A DNA stretch of 64,000 nucleotides from Sthenelais limicola (taxonomy: Eukaryota; Annelida; Polychaeta; Phyllodocida; Sigalionidae). Where the stretch lies: positions 22,605,323-22,669,322 of the forward strand of contig OW804094.1 of NCBI GenBank assembly GCA_942159475.1, in the 5' to 3' direction. The notes beneath the pieces were generated by a model, which saw only the letters and a list, made by a program, of their open reading frames with translations, had not been told where the DNA came from and did not search any database. Both the position numbers and the translations under genes were made by a program. Positions 23,901 to 32,700 of this stretch are shown here, in pieces (the first letter of the stretch is position 1; each line of letters starts with the position of its first letter).

Positions 23901-23933
23901 TTGCAGGACGATGACTGGGAAAACTGGGACTAA
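8929..23933 (+). CDS. BSDC1: BSD domain-containing protein 1 (BSDC1), eight exons, 447 aa
   Basis: Coding exons: 8929-8939, 9034-9085, 10938-11042, 12281-12433, 14889-15210, 17281-17832, 23012-23133, 23907-23933. All junctions are GT-AG and the 1,344 coding bases stay in frame to TAA. The product matches human BSDC1 (430 aa) along its length. The N-terminus is MAESGTSGSWWGGWIQSAKE, followed by a helical KKDLTEFSNVMHKDTSTAA segment. The BSD domain lies at about residues 130-185, with the hallmark FWQRYFYKVHQLEQ at 174-187. Residues 215-398 are an acidic Ser/Thr/Pro-rich linker, and the tail carries DDDWEKDFDIEVSEEDIR and ends DDDWENWD. The BSD fold is shared with TFIIH p62 and synapse-associated proteins, but the molecular role of BSDC1 is poorly known. 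The start is the first in-frame ATG and gives a human-like N-terminus. Introns hold many MITEs. The exon 6 linker is the least conserved part. Confidence 0.95.
9086..10937 (+). other. BSDC1 intron 2
   Basis: Begins GTAAGT and ends TTTTAAG, an AAG acceptor supported by perfect frame continuity. No repeat family or gene was recognised in the 1.85 kb. Short open frames at 9,443-9,646 and 10,371-10,899 resemble nothing I know. Confidence 0.7.
11363..11470. mobile_element. Rep-D short fold-back MITE, copy 1
   Basis: About 105 bp and nearly a perfect palindrome. The left arm reads CCAATAAGCCAATTCTCATG and the right arm CATGAGAATCGGCTTAGTGG followed by ACTAGGCCCTT. The loop contains GCAGAGGACTCTTTTGCACTA. 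The same unit occurs at 14,624, 21,994 and 24,999. Confidence 0.8.
11922..12270. mobile_element. Rep-C MITE, copy 1, ending 10 bp before BSDC1 exon 4
   Basis: Starts AATAGGGGAATTTCATG, contains GCGCATGTCTGTTACAGTGC and TCCTGGGATAGATTC, and ends with CACCCCTATT. It is the most degraded Rep-C copy but is collinear with the copies at 15,507 and 24,345. The right end at 12,270 leaves only ACTTTTGCAG before the first coding base of exon 4, so the branch-point region of that intron is inside the element. Confidence 0.75.
12552..12768. mobile_element. Rep-E fold-back MITE, copy 1
   Basis: About 215 bp and palindromic. The arms contain GGTGGTCTCCACTGGCTGCG, GTAAGCCTTGCGATGG and their complements CCATCGCAAGGCTTACCGC and GCAGCCAGTG. 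The centre is GCCTACATGGCCAGTGAACC. Open frames on both strands here are by-products of the palindrome. A second, closely similar copy lies at 26,494-26,696. Confidence 0.85.
12769..14623 (+). other. Middle of BSDC1 intron 4
   Basis: No repeat or coding exon recognised. The open frames at 12,949-13,152 (-), 13,498-13,719 (+) and 14,384-14,702 (+) are short and without recognisable domains, and none has exon-like borders in frame with the host gene. Confidence 0.55.
14624..14736. mobile_element. Rep-D short fold-back MITE, copy 2
   Basis: Starts AGGGCTTAGTGAGTCCACTA, has the loop CACAGAGGACTCTTTTCCAC and ends AGTGGACTAGGCCCTT. The arms are inverted copies as in copy 1. Confidence 0.85.
15243..15484. 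mobile_element. Rep-A MITE, copy 2
   Basis: Starts AATGGGTCAGATTTTCAGAA, 33 bp after the splice donor of BSDC1 exon 5, and ends with a slightly changed TGAAAATATCACCC. The interior matches the other copies (GGCCAATACTAGGTAAATTC). Confidence 0.85.
15507..15820. mobile_element. Rep-C MITE, copy 2
   Basis: About 314 bp. Left end AATAGGGGATTTGCATGTCT, right end GTGAAAATCCCCCTATT, with interior CATGCTGGGATGGATTCAGT and AAATGCATGATGGGAAAGG. Non-coding. It lies immediately downstream of a Rep-A copy. Confidence 0.85.
16010..16389. mobile_element. Fold-back MITE interrupted by a second MITE
   Basis: The outer arms are ATTAGGGAGATTTAGCATCC on the left, running on to CCAACACAACACTAA, and their inverted copy on the right (CGTTAGTGTTGTGTTGGTGC, then TTAATCTCCCTGAT). 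The right arm shows the uninterrupted sequence; the left arm is split by the element at 16,053-16,254. The palindrome centre lies near 16,300. Non-coding. Confidence 0.8.
16053..16254. mobile_element. Nested fold-back MITE with TAA target duplication (PIF/Harbinger type)
   Basis: Long near-perfect hairpin: a left arm of nearly 90 bp from GACCCTGCCCACAC to AAGTCCTGGTTGATG, a short loop, then the right arm back to GTGTGGGCAGGGTT. TAA flanks it on both sides (16,050-16,052 and 16,255-16,257). The opposite arm of the host palindrome shows a single TAA at the matching position, so TAA is the target duplication. A 3-bp TWA duplication is characteristic of PIF/Harbinger elements. Confidence 0.85.
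16682..16915. mobile_element. Rep-A MITE, copy 3
   Basis: Starts ATGGGTCAGCTTTTCAGAAA and ends GTACATTTTCTGGTGACTTC followed by ACCCACAT. Same interior as other copies, with a short deletion after TGCTAAATTAG. Confidence 0.85.
17021..17261. mobile_element. Rep-A MITE, copy 4, ending 19 bp before BSDC1 exon 6
   Basis: Starts ATGGGTCAGATTTTCAGAAA and ends TTCTAAAAATCTGACCCACA. Only GATGGTTTTATCTTTGTAG separates it from the first coding base of exon 6, so the branch-point zone of this intron lies within the element. Confidence 0.9.
17894..19259. mobile_element. TTAA-flanked non-autonomous element (piggyBac-type target site), 1.36 kb
   Basis: Perfect 15-bp terminal inverted repeats AGCTGCATTCTCAGC at 17,898 and 19,241-19,255, each bordered by TTAA (17,894-17,897 and 19,256-19,259). 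A 482-bp relative with almost the same ends and TTAA borders sits at 49,611-50,100. No transposase frame is visible. TTAA duplications are typical of piggyBac (and of Kolobok), so the superfamily is an inference. Another inverted-repeat element is nested at 18,138-18,467. Confidence 0.75.
18138..18467. mobile_element. Nested inverted-repeat MITE, 330 bp
   Basis: Left end CTATACATAGTATTCACTGA then CGTCA; right end TGACGTCATGTGAATACTAT then GTATAG. The ends match as inverted repeats apart from a 2-bp indel. The open frame at 18,210-18,434 has no recognisable domain. A sequence like one end (ATAGTATTCACATGACGTCA) also lies upstream of the arylsulfatase gene at about 46,409. Confidence 0.75.
19284..19525. 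mobile_element. Rep-A MITE, copy 5
   Basis: Inverted relative to copies 2-4. Starts ATATGGGTGAGATTTTCAGA and ends CTGAAAATCTGACCCATATA. Somewhat diverged interior (AACAGATACTTTAAATCAAT). Confidence 0.85.
19573..20248. mobile_element. Rep-B MITE, copy 2, split by a hAT-like MITE
   Basis: Left end TGTGATGTTACAGAAATATG, right end GACTCATTTTTCTGTAACAC then ATCACAT. It is 676 bp instead of about 410 bp because another element is inserted at 19,919-20,187. The two halves line up with intact copies at 6,771 and 20,875. Confidence 0.85.
19919..20187. mobile_element. hAT-like MITE with 5-bp duplication ATGAT
   Basis: Terminal inverted repeats CAGGGCTCGAAAAAAACTG and GGTTTTTTTAGCCCTG. The interior carries several GGGCAAGT / ACTTGCCC copies in both orientations. 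ATGAT occurs directly before (19,914-19,918) and after (20,188-20,192), while intact Rep-B copies have only one such site. CAGGG-type ends and subterminal repeats fit hAT elements; the 5-bp duplication is shorter than the usual 8 bp but known in some hAT lineages. Confidence 0.8.
20401..20642. mobile_element. Rep-A MITE, copy 6
   Basis: Starts ATATGGGTCAGATTGTCAGA and ends TTGTGAAAATCTGACCCATA. Same orientation as copy 5, with a diverged interior. Confidence 0.85.
20875..21285. mobile_element. Rep-B MITE, copy 3
   Basis: Starts ATGTGATGTGTTTCAAGAAA and ends ATGACTCATTTTCCTTAAAC then GGATCACAT. About 410 bp and collinear with copy 1. Confidence 0.85.
21373..21588. mobile_element. MITE with TACTGTAAA ends and GCGCGAA repeats
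   Basis: Ends are ATACTGTAAACGTATTTATT and its imperfect inverse AATACTTTTACAGTAT. Between them are repeated TTTCGCGC / GCGCGAAAAT blocks, giving local CpG enrichment in an AT-rich intron. The short open frames are not exon-like. Confidence 0.7.
21994..22107. mobile_element. Rep-D short fold-back MITE, copy 3
   Basis: Starts AAAGGCTCTTGTCCACTAAG and ends GGCTTAGTGGATTAGGCCCT. Same central AAAAGAGTCCCCTGCAGCAG core as copy 4. Confidence 0.85.
22619..22640. repeat. Poly(T) tract
   Basis: Uninterrupted run of 22 T within BSDC1 intron 6, followed by further T-rich sequence. It could be the tail of a minus-strand retroposon, but no body is recognisable. Confidence 0.9.
23154..23371. repeat. Three-copy 70-bp minisatellite in BSDC1 intron 7
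   Basis: Three units of AGTGCCTTTCTGTCT plus a TC-rich block and ATTTCCTGGGTATGACCATA begin near 23,154, 23,226 and 23,299. Open frames over it are compositional. Confidence 0.9.
23600..23842. mobile_element. Rep-A MITE, copy 7
   Basis: Starts TATGGGTCAAATTTTCAGAA and ends TTCTAAAAATCTGACCCACA, 64 bp before BSDC1 exon 8. The TTCTAAAAATC end variant is shared with copy 4, suggesting a common subfamily. Confidence 0.9.
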
Positions 23934-24344
23934 TTCAACATCTAAGGACTTCATATTTAATCTCATGGACACCGCTCTAAGCCTGAACCTATCATTCATC
24001 ACTCATCATGCATATATATATATTATATATATTATAGTCTCCTGCAATCCACATAGTATGTAGACGATGTAATAATAACAACCCCTCTCCTCCCCCTCTC
24101 CTACTCCTCTCCTCCCCCTCTCCTCCTCTCTTACCGGTCTGGTAAAACCTGTGAAGAAGGCCTCATGGAATACACACAACACAACATCATCTTTATTAGC
24201 TGAGCGGTATGGGCTTAAGGGGGCCTGCGTTAATTATTAAAAGGCCCACCTGCAAACGAGGAAAGAGAATAGCAAAAACAATGTGTACGCTTATTCCATG
24301 GCTTGAGGAGGTCACTCAGCTGACGGATTGTAAAATGGCTTGAA

Positions 24345-24782
24345 AATAGGGGATTTGCCTTTCTCACTGTGCATGTCTATTAAAGTGTATGCTGGGATGG
24401 ATTCAGTTCAAATCTGACATACAGATATTTAGCAATTTTAAAGGATCTTTTCACCAATACCATAGCTTGTGTATATGATCTATGAAAACCAAATGCATGC
24501 TGAGAAAGATAAAGTTTTATTTCATGTAAAATACATGGCTATTTACACGAGACCACTGTTAAATATTCCATGCTGAAGATAACATGATTTTTATAGCCTT
24601 TACATACAACTCCCAACTCCGTTGTATGGATACATGTTAGGTGAATAGTTATTTCCATGTAATCAGTGTTAAATATTCCATGCTAAACATAACATGTTTT
24701 CTATTGCTTTTACACTGACATACAACTATCCTCATTCCATGTAAATCAAAATTCAAGATAGTGGACATGCAAATCCCCTATT
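24345..24782. mobile_element. Rep-C MITE, copy 3, with internal duplication
   Basis: Left end AATAGGGGATTTGCCTTTCT, right end ACATGCAAATCCCCTATT. It is longer than copy 2 because the segment around GTTAAATATTCCATGCTGAA is present twice (near 24,559 and 24,668). Lies in the 3' flank of BSDC1. Confidence 0.85.
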
Positions 24783-24865
24783 GAATTCATCCATCTTTTG
24801 ACGGGAGGTACTTGCCTGACGGCCGACAGTCAGCTACCTTCATTTTTCATGCTTCTCCACTGGAC

Positions 24866-24965
24866 TGACTGCCCCCTGTTTCTCCCCTGACTGCCCCTGT
24901 TTCTCCCCTGACTGCCCCTGTTTCTCCCCTGACTGCCCCCTGTTTCTCCCCTGACTGCCCCCTGT
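24866..24965. repeat. 21-bp minisatellite CTGTTTCTCCCCTGACTGCCC
   Basis: About five direct repeats of a 21-22-bp unit. On the minus strand the units read as SGEKQGQ repeats in an open frame (25,031-24,840), which I regard as an artefact of unit length divisible by three. Confidence 0.9.
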
Positions 24966-24998
24966 CGAGTTAAATGCCTCAGTGGTTACAGGACCTGT

Positions 24999-25108
24999 AG
25001 GCCCTTGTCCACTAACCTGATTCTCATTCAATTCTCACAGAATTTAGTGCAAAAGGGTTCTCTGCGGCGTAAAATCGCATGAGAATCGGCTTAGTGGACT
25101 AGACCCTT
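24999..25108. mobile_element. Rep-D short fold-back MITE, copy 4
   Basis: Starts AGGCCCTTGTCCACTAACCT and ends GAATCGGCTTAGTGGACTAG then ACCCTT. Abuts the preceding minisatellite within about 35 bp. Confidence 0.85.
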
Positions 25109-25681
25109 AAGGAACTATGATTGACCAGTTATGTGTGTAAGTACTATCATGTGTCCGCTGAGAACATGGTGCATTGTTGTGGGTTATTTCATGAAAACAA
25201 CTGTCATAAGGCATAGCATCAACATTATTTTGTGAATGTCACAAGCCAGAAACAGGCTGCAAATGTAGCTTTTACTGGGTCACAAAAACACTTTTATCTA
25301 GGATTGAACTAGAATCATTTACTATTAATTTTGCAGTTTTTAAGCTTATTGTAGGCGTCTAGGAAATACACCATGGGAAATACAAACTAGGAAAAACTAC
25401 AATTCATAAGGAAAGCTACCATCAGGAAAATCACTACCTGCCTTGTTATTTTAAAGTTATTCGGAATAGAATTAGCTTTTGTTATTGGATGAAGATGCTT
25501 GATGGTAGTGTGTTTTGCTGATAGTCCTGTATTTCCATAAGGTTAAGTTTATATAGATGGAACCTAGCAAGGGGGAAGTCTGTACACTTGTTATTGACCG
25601 AGGGAGCGCGGGAAGATAGAGGGCGTTAGCCCGAGATCTTCTGCGCTCCCGAGCTTTGTTCCATATTTATTACACCCCATT

Positions 25682-25687
25682 AATAAA
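25682..25687 (+). promoter_or_regulatory. Possible distal polyadenylation signal of BSDC1
   Basis: First clear AATAAA after the BSDC1 stop, 1.75 kb downstream, in TAATAAATAAAAAATA. An ATTAAA variant occurs earlier, near 24,380, inside Rep-C copy 3. Either could end the transcript; the sequence alone does not decide. Confidence 0.3.
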
Positions 25688-25833
25688 TAAAAAATATAAT
25701 TAATTAAAAATAAAAGAAGTAATTTAAGTTTTTGGTGGACCTACTTGTTGTATGCGCCAAGGGTGACATAACTCACATGTTATGCACCACTTTGACCAAG
25801 TGTGACATACAATGCTGAAGGTATAGGAAGCAA

Positions 25834-25920
25834 CATTCAATTCAATTCAATTCAAGTATTCTTTATTGCGTTACGATCTTACATACAATGTGGTAATTCG
25901 GTAGTCAACAGGGGTGTAAT
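25834..25920 (-). mobile_element. LINE/SINE 3'-end fragment with (TTGAA)n tail
   Basis: Read on the minus strand the segment ends AATAAAGAATACTTGAATTG followed by AATTGAATTGAATG. This is a short retroposon 3' end with a pentamer tail, like those at 6,295 and 34,446. Confidence 0.5.
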
Positions 25921-26059
25921 AAAAGCTGATACTTTACTTGGTGCGGGGTACAATTCCTGAATGGTAGTTTTCTAGGTGTAAGATCTTCTATATAAATTTG
26001 ATCAAGTTTGGGAATGGCATAACATAAAGAAAGAGATGGAGGTGTTGCACACTTCGTTC

Positions 26060-26300
26060 ATAGGTCAGATTTTCAGAAAATGTACAATTGGCAGCTCTAC
26101 ACATTTAGTAAATTCTGCTAAATTAACCTGCAATGTGGTCAATACTAAGTAAATTCGAGTATATTCGGCATTGCATTGATTCTAGCAATCTGTTGGGTTA
26201 GGTTGAACTGTGTTTTGAACTTTATTTTCGTCTGAAATTTGGGTTATTTGAGAGGATTGGCGAAGTTAAATTGTACATTTTCTGAAAATCTGACCCTCAT
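26060..26300. mobile_element. Rep-A MITE, copy 8
   Basis: Starts ATAGGTCAGATTTTCAGAAA and ends CTGAAAATCTGACCCTCAT. Full length and close to the consensus. Confidence 0.9.
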
Positions 26301-26493
26301 GTTAATTCAGTATCAGATTTGTGTCAAAACTTTGGTTTCGTTACCCCAGAATCTGGGTACCCTACAATTGATATCAACTTAAAGTTGGTCTTGGAGCAAC
26401 AACAAACATTGGATTTGTTGCTAAGCTATGTCATTAGGCCAAGCAAAAATAGTTTGTTAGTAGTTTACAATTTGGTGGTTTTCCTGATAACTT

Positions 26494-26696
26494 AAGGGTG
26501 GTTTCCACTGGCTGCAGTAAGCTCTGCAGTAAGCCTTGCGATGGTTTGTGCTGGTTCTGTAGGTGTAGAGGAGTGACGAGGTCCTGCCTACATGGTTCAC
26601 TGGCCATGTAGGCAGGACCTTGCCACTTCTCACCATCACAGCACCATCGCAAGGCTTAACGCAGAGCTTACTGCAGCCAGTGGAGACCACCCTTTA
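26494..26696. mobile_element. Rep-E fold-back MITE, copy 2
   Basis: Starts AAGGGTGGTTTCCACTGGCT and ends GCAGCCAGTGGAGACCACCC then TTT. Arms and central CATGGTTCACTGGCCATGTA match copy 1. The minus-strand open frames (26,434-26,690) are shadows of the palindrome. Confidence 0.9.
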
Positions 26697-27249
26697 AACT
26701 AATTTCTTGGTGGTAGTTTTCTTGATGCTAGGTTTCTGACTTTATCTTTTTGCCACCCATTTGCAGCATCCACAAAATGACTTTGATGCTTCGTCTAATT
26801 CCAAACCTGACCCCCATCTGCTGGACTTGTAATGTGATAACACCCTGTATCCGTGTGTATAAGCATTGGGTATATAAATACAATATAACATATAACTATG
26901 TATACATTATTATAAGTGTACTACACTTGATAATACATGCATCTGACATCATATTACAGGCCAGTGAAATTTTGATACTGGCCTTGAATATAAATAACTA
27001 TATTAAATTAATGGATACATGGTCTTTTTTTTCTCAAAATAAATTGAGAGTTTATTATTTTAATTATGGTATGTAAAAAGTTTCAATGCTGGTGTACCTT
27101 AAATCAGTAAATATTGAGTTTGATGTGCACTTTTCTAAATTTGGATCATATATATTACGCAGTAATGTAGATTAATATTGGGCATTTAGTGTAGGTAGTA
27201 TGCTGCTGTGAGTCTATGTGTAGGGGACTTGGATCAGATGAAATGCAGT

Positions 27250-27440
27250 AAGATAAGATAAGATAAGAAACTACTTTATTTATCAAACTCACAGTACATA
27301 AATCAGAATAACATACACAAATTTACAAATTGGTATATAGTCATCTAGATTAAATCCAGTTCTCCCAGACGTTACCATCTCGCTCAAGGCAGAGTATGAA
27401 TTCTGAAGTGAAATAATTAACAAGTAATGGAGAGAATGGA
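27250..27440 (-). mobile_element. Degraded retroposon 3' end with GATAA tail
   Basis: Starts with GATAAGATAAGATAAGAAAC on the + strand and shares a degraded CCAGTTCTCCCAGACGTTACC block with the fragment at 6,295. Non-coding. Confidence 0.4.
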
Positions 27441-28661
27441 ACTCGGTTCCATTCACTGTTCATTTATTATACGCTCCGTTAGTATAGAAGAATATTGAAA
27501 TGTAAAACTTTATTTTGTTAAGTCTCGATCGCCTTAAAGTGTCTAAAAGTGAATAGAAAAATAAGTTTGATTTATTTATTGAACGTGTACAATAAAACTA
27601 TTTGTATTGCACCCCAATACTGCATTGGCGTGTAATAACAAATTCATGGAATTAATGTGAACGATCTATTTTTTTTATTGGAAAAGAGAACCAACTGATT
27701 TAATGTACACAATATGTACATTAAATCAGTTGGGCTTGCGCCAGCATGCAGGTAACATGGAAATAAAATTAAAATTTTAGATATGACCACTTATGTAACC
27801 ATAAGGTATAACACCTCGTCTAAAGATATCTGCATATTAGCTCGACTTTGTCTTGTTTTTTTTTGTATTAAAATTGAGAGGTTTTATCACAAAATATGGT
27901 CATAATAAATGTAGATTCAGGGTTGTATCTGAGCAAGTCCCCTATTTTAGTATTCACTTGTAACTTTTCACCTTCATGAATATTGAATATGTTATAGAGG
28001 AAGATCGTACTATGTGCATCAACATATTTTTATCCTCTAAGTCCTGAAATAATTGGGTTGTTTCAATCCTAACAACAAAAATAGAAATGCCCTATTAAAA
28101 TACAGTGGTTTAATGTTTCAGGGCTGCTGTTTAATATTTTAATTGGATAAAACTACTTTTCATTTAGATTTTCGACAGTCTCTGAAATAGCTAAAACACT
28201 CAAAAACCTGTGAAATAACTCTTTTATATAGAAATTTGTTCCTCTGTATAATTATTTCATGGTTGTTATTCAATTGAATTGCTATTGTGTGCCAATAATT
28301 TATCACTACTTACTTACTGTCTTGTTATTACTGCGTTATTCTTGTGGTACTCTGACCTTCAGTTTTACATCTACTCTGTTCTTTAGAAGTTACTTTTAGA
28401 AACCAACTGGACGTTTCGAGAAGTAAAAAAGTGCATTGTTATATTGTATATAGTCAAGTCATTATATATTATGAATTGTGTACATAAACGCGTATGTTAT
28501 TGTTATAATGGGGTTAAGTTTTAAATTGAGCTGGACTTGCATTAATCTGGACACATGTGTCCCATTTAATTAGGAATAAATCAAATAATAAAATTGGTGA
28601 ATACTGGCCGGATTTGTTAAGTTTATTTATTATTACTTTTGATGGTTGTAAAGGGGTTTTA
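27441..28661. other. Intergenic stretch with no recognisable gene
   Basis: AT-rich. A 20-bp inverted repeat (CCAACTGATTTAATGTACAC / GTACATTAAATCAGTTGG) forms a compact hairpin at about 27,690-27,732. No domain-bearing frame was seen. Confidence 0.55.
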
Positions 28662-28925
28662 ATAGGGGGTTTGTATGATAGTGTCTCATCACGCATGTCT
28701 GTTATAGTGCATGCTGGGCTGGATTCAGTTCAAATCTGGCATACAAGTCTATTATTTAGCCACATTTTTATAGAAAAATGCAAGGATATTTTCACCAATA
28801 TCATGGCTTGTTTAAAATGATCTATAAAAACAAAATGCATGATGGGAAAGATGAAGTCTTGATTTATTGAACCATGTAAAACATGGCTATTCACATGAGA
28901 TCTCTGTTAAATGTTCGATGCGCAA
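28662..28925. mobile_element. Rep-C MITE, copy 4, right end missing
   Basis: Starts AATAGGGGGTTTGTATGATA and follows the family through GTGCATGCTGGGCTGGATTC and AAATGCATGATGGGAAAGAT, then diverges after GTTAAATGTTCGATGC. The terminal TCCCCTATT end is absent. Confidence 0.8.
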
Positions 28926-29705
28926 GGAATGAGGTCACATATGCCAAGATGTGACCCTTGTATGGGCGGGACATTACCAAATATATATAAGAAGGCCATT
29001 TCTTGCGTTCAGGCTACCTAACCATTCCATGTAAAATCTAGCAAGTTTATAAGGAAAACAAGTAGTTGGTAATACAATAAACCCAAACCAGTTCCACTAA
29101 TGTGCCACAAACTTATTAAAGAGTATTCCTCAAGAAATGTTGGCGAGGACCAAGGAAAGAACAGTTTCCCCCAATAGAGCACCCCCCCCCCCCCCCCCCC
29201 CTCACTACCCTGTCCCCTTTCCCTGACTTGGCGCGGGAAAAAGCATTGTCAAGGACTCAGAATTAAGTACAACGCATGCCCAGCTGCATTGATGTTACTA
29301 TGTAAACATGCAGTTAAATTAAAATTCAATTAAAATTCAAAAGGATACAATACAGCGATCGTTATTTTCTATGTTACATGTTGGGGCACTGTGTTGAGAT
29401 TTTGATCTTTCAAAATTCTCTGTGCTGCTGGCATGTTTGCGATTCATTTGGTATGTAATACAAGTTTATATATATGATTGATTGATTGATATATAATTGA
29501 TTTTCCAGCATAGCCATTATGGGCTGATTAAAATTTGATTAGAATTAAAAAGGATAGAATAATATAGTGATCATTATTTTCTGTTACATGTTGGGGCACT
29601 GTGTCACCATTTCTCAAGTGATTTTGATCATTCAAAATTCTCTTTTAAATTTGATAAAAAGGATTGATTATATCAGGCATATCAAAATATACCTTACTAG
29701 CAAGA
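28926..29705. other. Spacer before the ISL2EU element, with a poly(C) tract
   Basis: Contains a poly(C) run of about 20 at 29,182-29,201. A degraded direct duplication (AATTAAAATTCAAAAGGATA... and ...TGTTACATGTTGGGGCACTG) lies near 29,320-29,400 and 29,530-29,620. No gene was seen. Confidence 0.6.
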
Positions 29706-29790
29706 ATTAACGTATCGCCAGAGCGAGCGTAGCCACGCCTCTACGGTCACGTGACCCCATTTTGTAAACATCACCACAAACAATCCACAC

Positions 29791-32700
29791 ATGCTGCAGC
29801 TAGCGCAGTGTCCACGCATTGGCGCCGTCATTCAAATGGAGAGATCAGCCGTAGATTTGACGTTTTTCCCGGAAAGTTTTTCATGGAATTTTCTACCATA
29901 CCAACCAACCCTTCGTCAAAGAATTAAAGGGAGGTGCTTTTCTAAGGAAAAGTATATAGAAAGTGTTTCTCTGTACAAGACAGATGACGATGTGATTGAG
30001 ATTGATGCTAAAGTACACAGAAGCCAGAGGAAAAACGAATTACCACACACTATCTTTATTTCAATCAACAAGGTTCAAGAAAAAGTATGTGATGCACACT
30101 GCAGTTGTAAAGCAGGGTAAGTTCTAGTACATGAATTCATTCATTTCTAATCATACTTCATTGAACATCAAATCAACTCACACTCACACATTATATACGT
30201 TCAGGCACTTCCCAGTACAGGGTATAAGTTCTAAGTGCAAAGTAGGCCTATAAGTCCGAATGGAAAAGTGGCATTAATTAACTCCTAATTGATTATCTAT
30301 GTGTTGCTAAGGAAACCAGAGATTACCTACTCTTCGAATATATACCAAGCTCTAACCTGGTGCTATTTTGGTCTTCCCACTAGTTATGTTTACAACTACT
30401 GCACATGACGCATGGATGTATCATATAACAACAATTGAGGATGTATGTAACAACATATATAAGACAAATGAATAAACAACATGTTTTCATTTCAATTAAG
30501 AATTTCAGGGGAATGTGCCCATGTGTTTGCTGTCATTCTCTCCATAGAAGACTGGATCGAGGAAGGTTTTATAGAAATTCCATCTGATCCAGCTTGCACT
30601 AGTCTTCCCCAGGAGTGGCATCGGCCAAGAGGATCTAAAATACTGCCGGAGCCAGTCTCACAAATGGTTATTGTTAAAACTAACAATATATCTCGGAAAA
30701 GGAAGCCTCTGATGGCCGATATTAGTGATAACAGGTAATCCTTACAATTCTGCTCTTTTTATCAGTAATTGTATCGCTGGTGTAAGTGTTGGGGGAGCGG
30801 GGACACTTCATTCAATGCTTATTCAATTAGACTAGGGAGTTATCACAGATTGGGTCTGGTCTCGAATTATTGGGTGATAAATAATATATATTCATATGGA
30901 GTTGTGATGAGGTTATATCTCGCTGTAGTCTAGCTATAAGAATAACTCTAGTAGAGCAATGGTCTTCATGTAGAGCTGAACAGGTTTCTTTATTATTATC
31001 TTCCAATCTTGTGTATATTCAAACAGCATAATAAGTACAATAAGAACATTAACACTGCGTACATCACAGGAATTGACAATTGACTTATTAGATTATATCG
31101 AATCACATATTGTACCATTTGAATATCATAGAATTATAGCACATACAATATTTTTCTTTAGGAATGTGAAGATTAACCCAGCAGACCAGTCTGCTTTCCG
31201 TGCATTTGAAGGAACTCCAATGGCCTACCTAGCACAAGACTGTACCGACAGGGTTGAAACCACTTTTGATAACACCAGAGCTGTTGGTTCAGTCCTCTCA
31301 TATCAGGTAAGATATATACATCCGAAATAAAGAATTATGTGCTAAAGAAAAAAGATAATTATATAGATAGTCTTATGAAACCCATATTTATTCACCATTG
31401 ATTAGGAGAGGCATAAAATTAGTTAAAAATGAACATATAGCCCAGATTTGATTAACAGTTCGAAAAAGGGATAAATCCATCCTATTTGAAACAATCTTAA
31501 ATTTTTTTATTCTAGAAATTGCTCTCTCGACATGTACCCTGTGATAAGCGATTTTTTTTGTTAGGGTTACATCAGCCCCACTCATTTGACTATCCCCCCG
31601 AGCAAATGGTGGGATGATCAGCTTTAAACCTAGGCGTTCTATCTCCTTCCGTATGGTGAAACCTTTGTCTACCATCACCCCATCCCCAGGTAGTAATTTC
31701 CCCACATCCATGAGCTGTTTCAGAGTGTCTAAGAATTTTGATTCCTCAGTTATCACTTTGTCGGAAACAGCTCCTGAAAATAACATACCTATAAAAATGA
31801 TAGAACCTCTAGGGTCACAACCAACTAAGGCTTTTAGAGTGGTGGTCGACTTGTAGTCAGAGAAAACCTGACTCTGAATCCGCAGGGAACTGGGTCTTTG
31901 TATTCTGATTTCTGTACCATCTATGATGACCATGCATTTGGGAAAATCATCTCTAAATTTTTTGGGCATATTAGATATAATAACTTGCCGGTCTGGCCAA
32001 ATTGAGGTTTCTGAAAATTGGTAGAATAAAAAATTGATCCATTCAAAGAAAATGTCCCCAGCATCATGCTGTGAAATTGAAAACATATGGGCCAGATTCT
32101 TAAAATCAAGGTTTAACCTTAATTTAACTAGGGTCAACAGAAACTGGTTTTTCAATGACAGGGCCCGAATACCTTTGACATTCTTCCTAAATTTAATGGG
32201 GACTTCATTTTTCATGGTCACTAGGTTAAATATTTGGTCGAATTTCTCATAAGGGAATCCAGTGTAATATTGAAAGACATTTTTTACAGTGCTAGCTTGT
32301 AGTCCCTCTACCGAAAACTTTTCAGGTACTTGTGTCCCAGTTGGTGTTTCAGTCGATCTGTCCTTCTTCAGCTCTTCTATCTGACGACGTAGGTCAATGT
32401 TTTCAAGACTGTAGGTGGCAAGTTGTCTTTGAAGATTTGCTTCGGCTACAGCTGTTGCCAGGACATCTAAACCAGATGCATCTGAAAAATTGTAATACAT
32501 TTAATTTTCATCATTATCATTATTTTTTTTTGTTTCAAGGAACCACTGCTGAAAACGAACATCAGTCCAACTGGAGCAACACCTGAGTGTGGCGATTTAG
32601 GATTTCCAAAGAAATCCCCTGTTGCCATACCTGACATAGTCAGCACTTTACAAAGTAATTGGACGCATCTAAATTTGACCCAAGGCGAGGCTAAATCTCT

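Noticed and set aside
24840..25031. SGEKQGQ-repeat peptide on the minus strand
   Set aside because: Translation of a 21-bp minisatellite; the rest of the frame runs into a MITE.
30506..30508. CAG as acceptor of exon 2 in the SWIM/YqaJ gene
   Set aside because: It shifts the frame and destroys the C-x-H half of the zinc finger, whereas the upstream AAG keeps it.
32034..32252. Plus-strand open frames over 31.6-32.6 kb and minus-strand frame 32,467-32,880
   Set aside because: Shadows of the transposase catalytic exon and of the YqaJ exon on the other strand.
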